Origin: Citromicrobium sp.
GTDB taxonomy: Bacteria > Pseudomonadota > Alphaproteobacteria > Sphingomonadales > Sphingomonadaceae
Direction: 5' to 3'
Assembly: GCA_003248395.1 (NCBI GenBank)
Contig: QFNA01000073.1
Span: 1 to 13,547, forward strand
DNA length: 13,547 bases
Shown here: positions 12,985 through 13,547 of the stretch, piece after piece
Layout of the letters: each line of letters opens with the position of its first letter
Numbering within the stretch: position 1 is the first letter of the stretch
Notes under the pieces: model-generated
What the model saw: the letters and a program-made list of their open reading frames with translations, nothing else
The model's database searches: none
Told to the model about the DNA's origin: nothing
Made by a program: the position numbers and the translations under genes

Positions 12985-13547
12985 ATGCAAAAGCTCGATC
13001 CCCGGGGCCGCAAGGTCAAGATCCTCGCCACCGTCGGCCCCGCCAGCCGGTCTCCCGAAATGCTCGCCCGCCTGTTCAAGGCCGGTGTCGATGCCTTCCG
13101 CGTCAACATGAGCCATGGCGAGCATGCCGATCACGAAGCGACCATTCGCGCGATCCGTGCGATGGAGAAAGACTTTCATCGCCCGATCGCCATCCTGGCC
13201 GACCTGCAGGGGCCGAAGCTGCGGGTGGGCAAGTTCAGGGACGGGCAGGCGGTGATCCGCCATTCGGGGCATTTCACGCTCGATCGCAATCCCGAACCCG
13301 GCGACGAAACGCGCGTCGAACTGCCGCATCCGGAACTGTTCGGCCTGTTGGAAAAAGGCCAGCGCCTGCTGATCAACGACGGCAAGATCCGCCTGCGCGT
13401 GATCCGCGCCGATGCCGATTCGATCCTCTGTTCGGCAGAGGTCGGTGGCGTCATTTCGGACCGCAAGGGCGTCAACATTCCCGATGCCGAGGTTCCCATC
13501 CCGGCGCTGACCGAAAAGGACCGGCGCGATCTCGCCTTCGCCATGCA
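12985..13547 (+). CDS. pyk: Pyruvate kinase, N-terminal part (partial)
   Basis: Pyruvate kinase makes pyruvate and ATP from phosphoenolpyruvate and ADP, the last step of glycolysis. The first 187 codons are present and the right window edge cuts the gene. Family motifs are KILATVGPAS (12-21), FRVNMSHG (38-45, with the substrate- and ATP-contacting Arg39, Asn41 and Ser43), and LADLQGPKLRVG (71-82). LLINDGKIRL (128-137) and SDRKGVNIPDAEVPI (158-172) follow in the B domain that lids the active site. The catalytic lysine and the metal-binding acidic residues of the second half lie beyond the window. The ATG at 12985 has AGGCGG about 6 bases upstream. It is divergent from DUF1244, and any promoter must sit in or next to the 49-base gap. 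Confidence 0.95.
   Translation, partial: MQKLDPRGRKVKILATVGPASRSPEMLARLFKAGVDAFRVNMSHGEHADHEATIRAIRAMEKDFHRPIAILADLQGPKLRVGKFRDGQAVIRHSGHFTLDRNPEPGDETRVELPHPELFGLLEKGQRLLINDGKIRLRVIRADADSILCSAEVGGVISDRKGVNIPDAEVPIPALTEKDRRDLAFAM

Overview
The window looks like a piece of an alphaproteobacterial chromosome, most likely from the Sphingomonadales (Erythrobacteraceae-like). The support is high GC with strongly GC-biased third positions, a Tim44-like protein (TimA) next to MltA and an Smr protein and divergent from SecB, and a DUF2312 (GapR-type) gene next to a DUF1244 gene and pyruvate kinase. I see no mobile element, CRISPR array, rRNA, tRNA or phage gene. The window is densely coding and both ends cut genes: ahpF on the left and pyk on the right.

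Layout. (1) Positions 2-4378 (+) form a peroxide-defence block: the end of AhpF, catalase-peroxidase KatG and a monofunctional haem catalase. A strong hairpin follows ahpF and a textbook terminator follows katG, so these are probably three separate transcription units. (2) Positions 4379-6721 (-) are a tight operon, timA-mltA-smr: an inner-membrane Tim44-like protein, a lytic transglycosylase lipoprotein and an Smr-domain protein. (3) Positions 6994-10963 (+) run secB-murJ-trpS-CPBP protease with short gaps or overlaps: export chaperone, lipid II flippase, tryptophanyl-tRNA synthetase and an Rce1-like membrane protease. (4) Positions 10960-12935 (-) carry DUF1244, a GapR-like DUF2312 protein, a stress-type SDR oxidoreductase and a YbjQ/UPF0145 protein. 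(5) Pyruvate kinase starts at 12985 (+), divergent from DUF1244.

No obviously new multi-gene system is visible; all genes fall in recognisable families. The most interesting non-coding signal is a shared promoter-like pattern, GGAAC, 17 bases, then a GT-containing -10 (AGTA, CGTA or GGTT). It lies just upstream of the catalase, timA and SDR genes with similar spacing to the start codons. It resembles the general-stress sigma factor EcfG consensus of alphaproteobacteria and could place an oxidative-stress gene, an envelope operon and a stress oxidoreductase in one regulon. Other points are a 20-base near-palindrome where an OxyR-like activator would be expected ahead of katG, two extremely tight convergent junctions (0-base gap and a shared CTAG), and hairpins in the secB and gapR leaders.

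Several start codons given here are downstream of the longest open frame (katG, secB, trpS, mltA, smr, ybjQ, gapR, DUF1244). They were chosen from ribosome-binding sites, signal peptides and family N-termini. Very long open frames opposite katG, katA, mltA and trpS are treated as shadows of GC-rich coding DNA.
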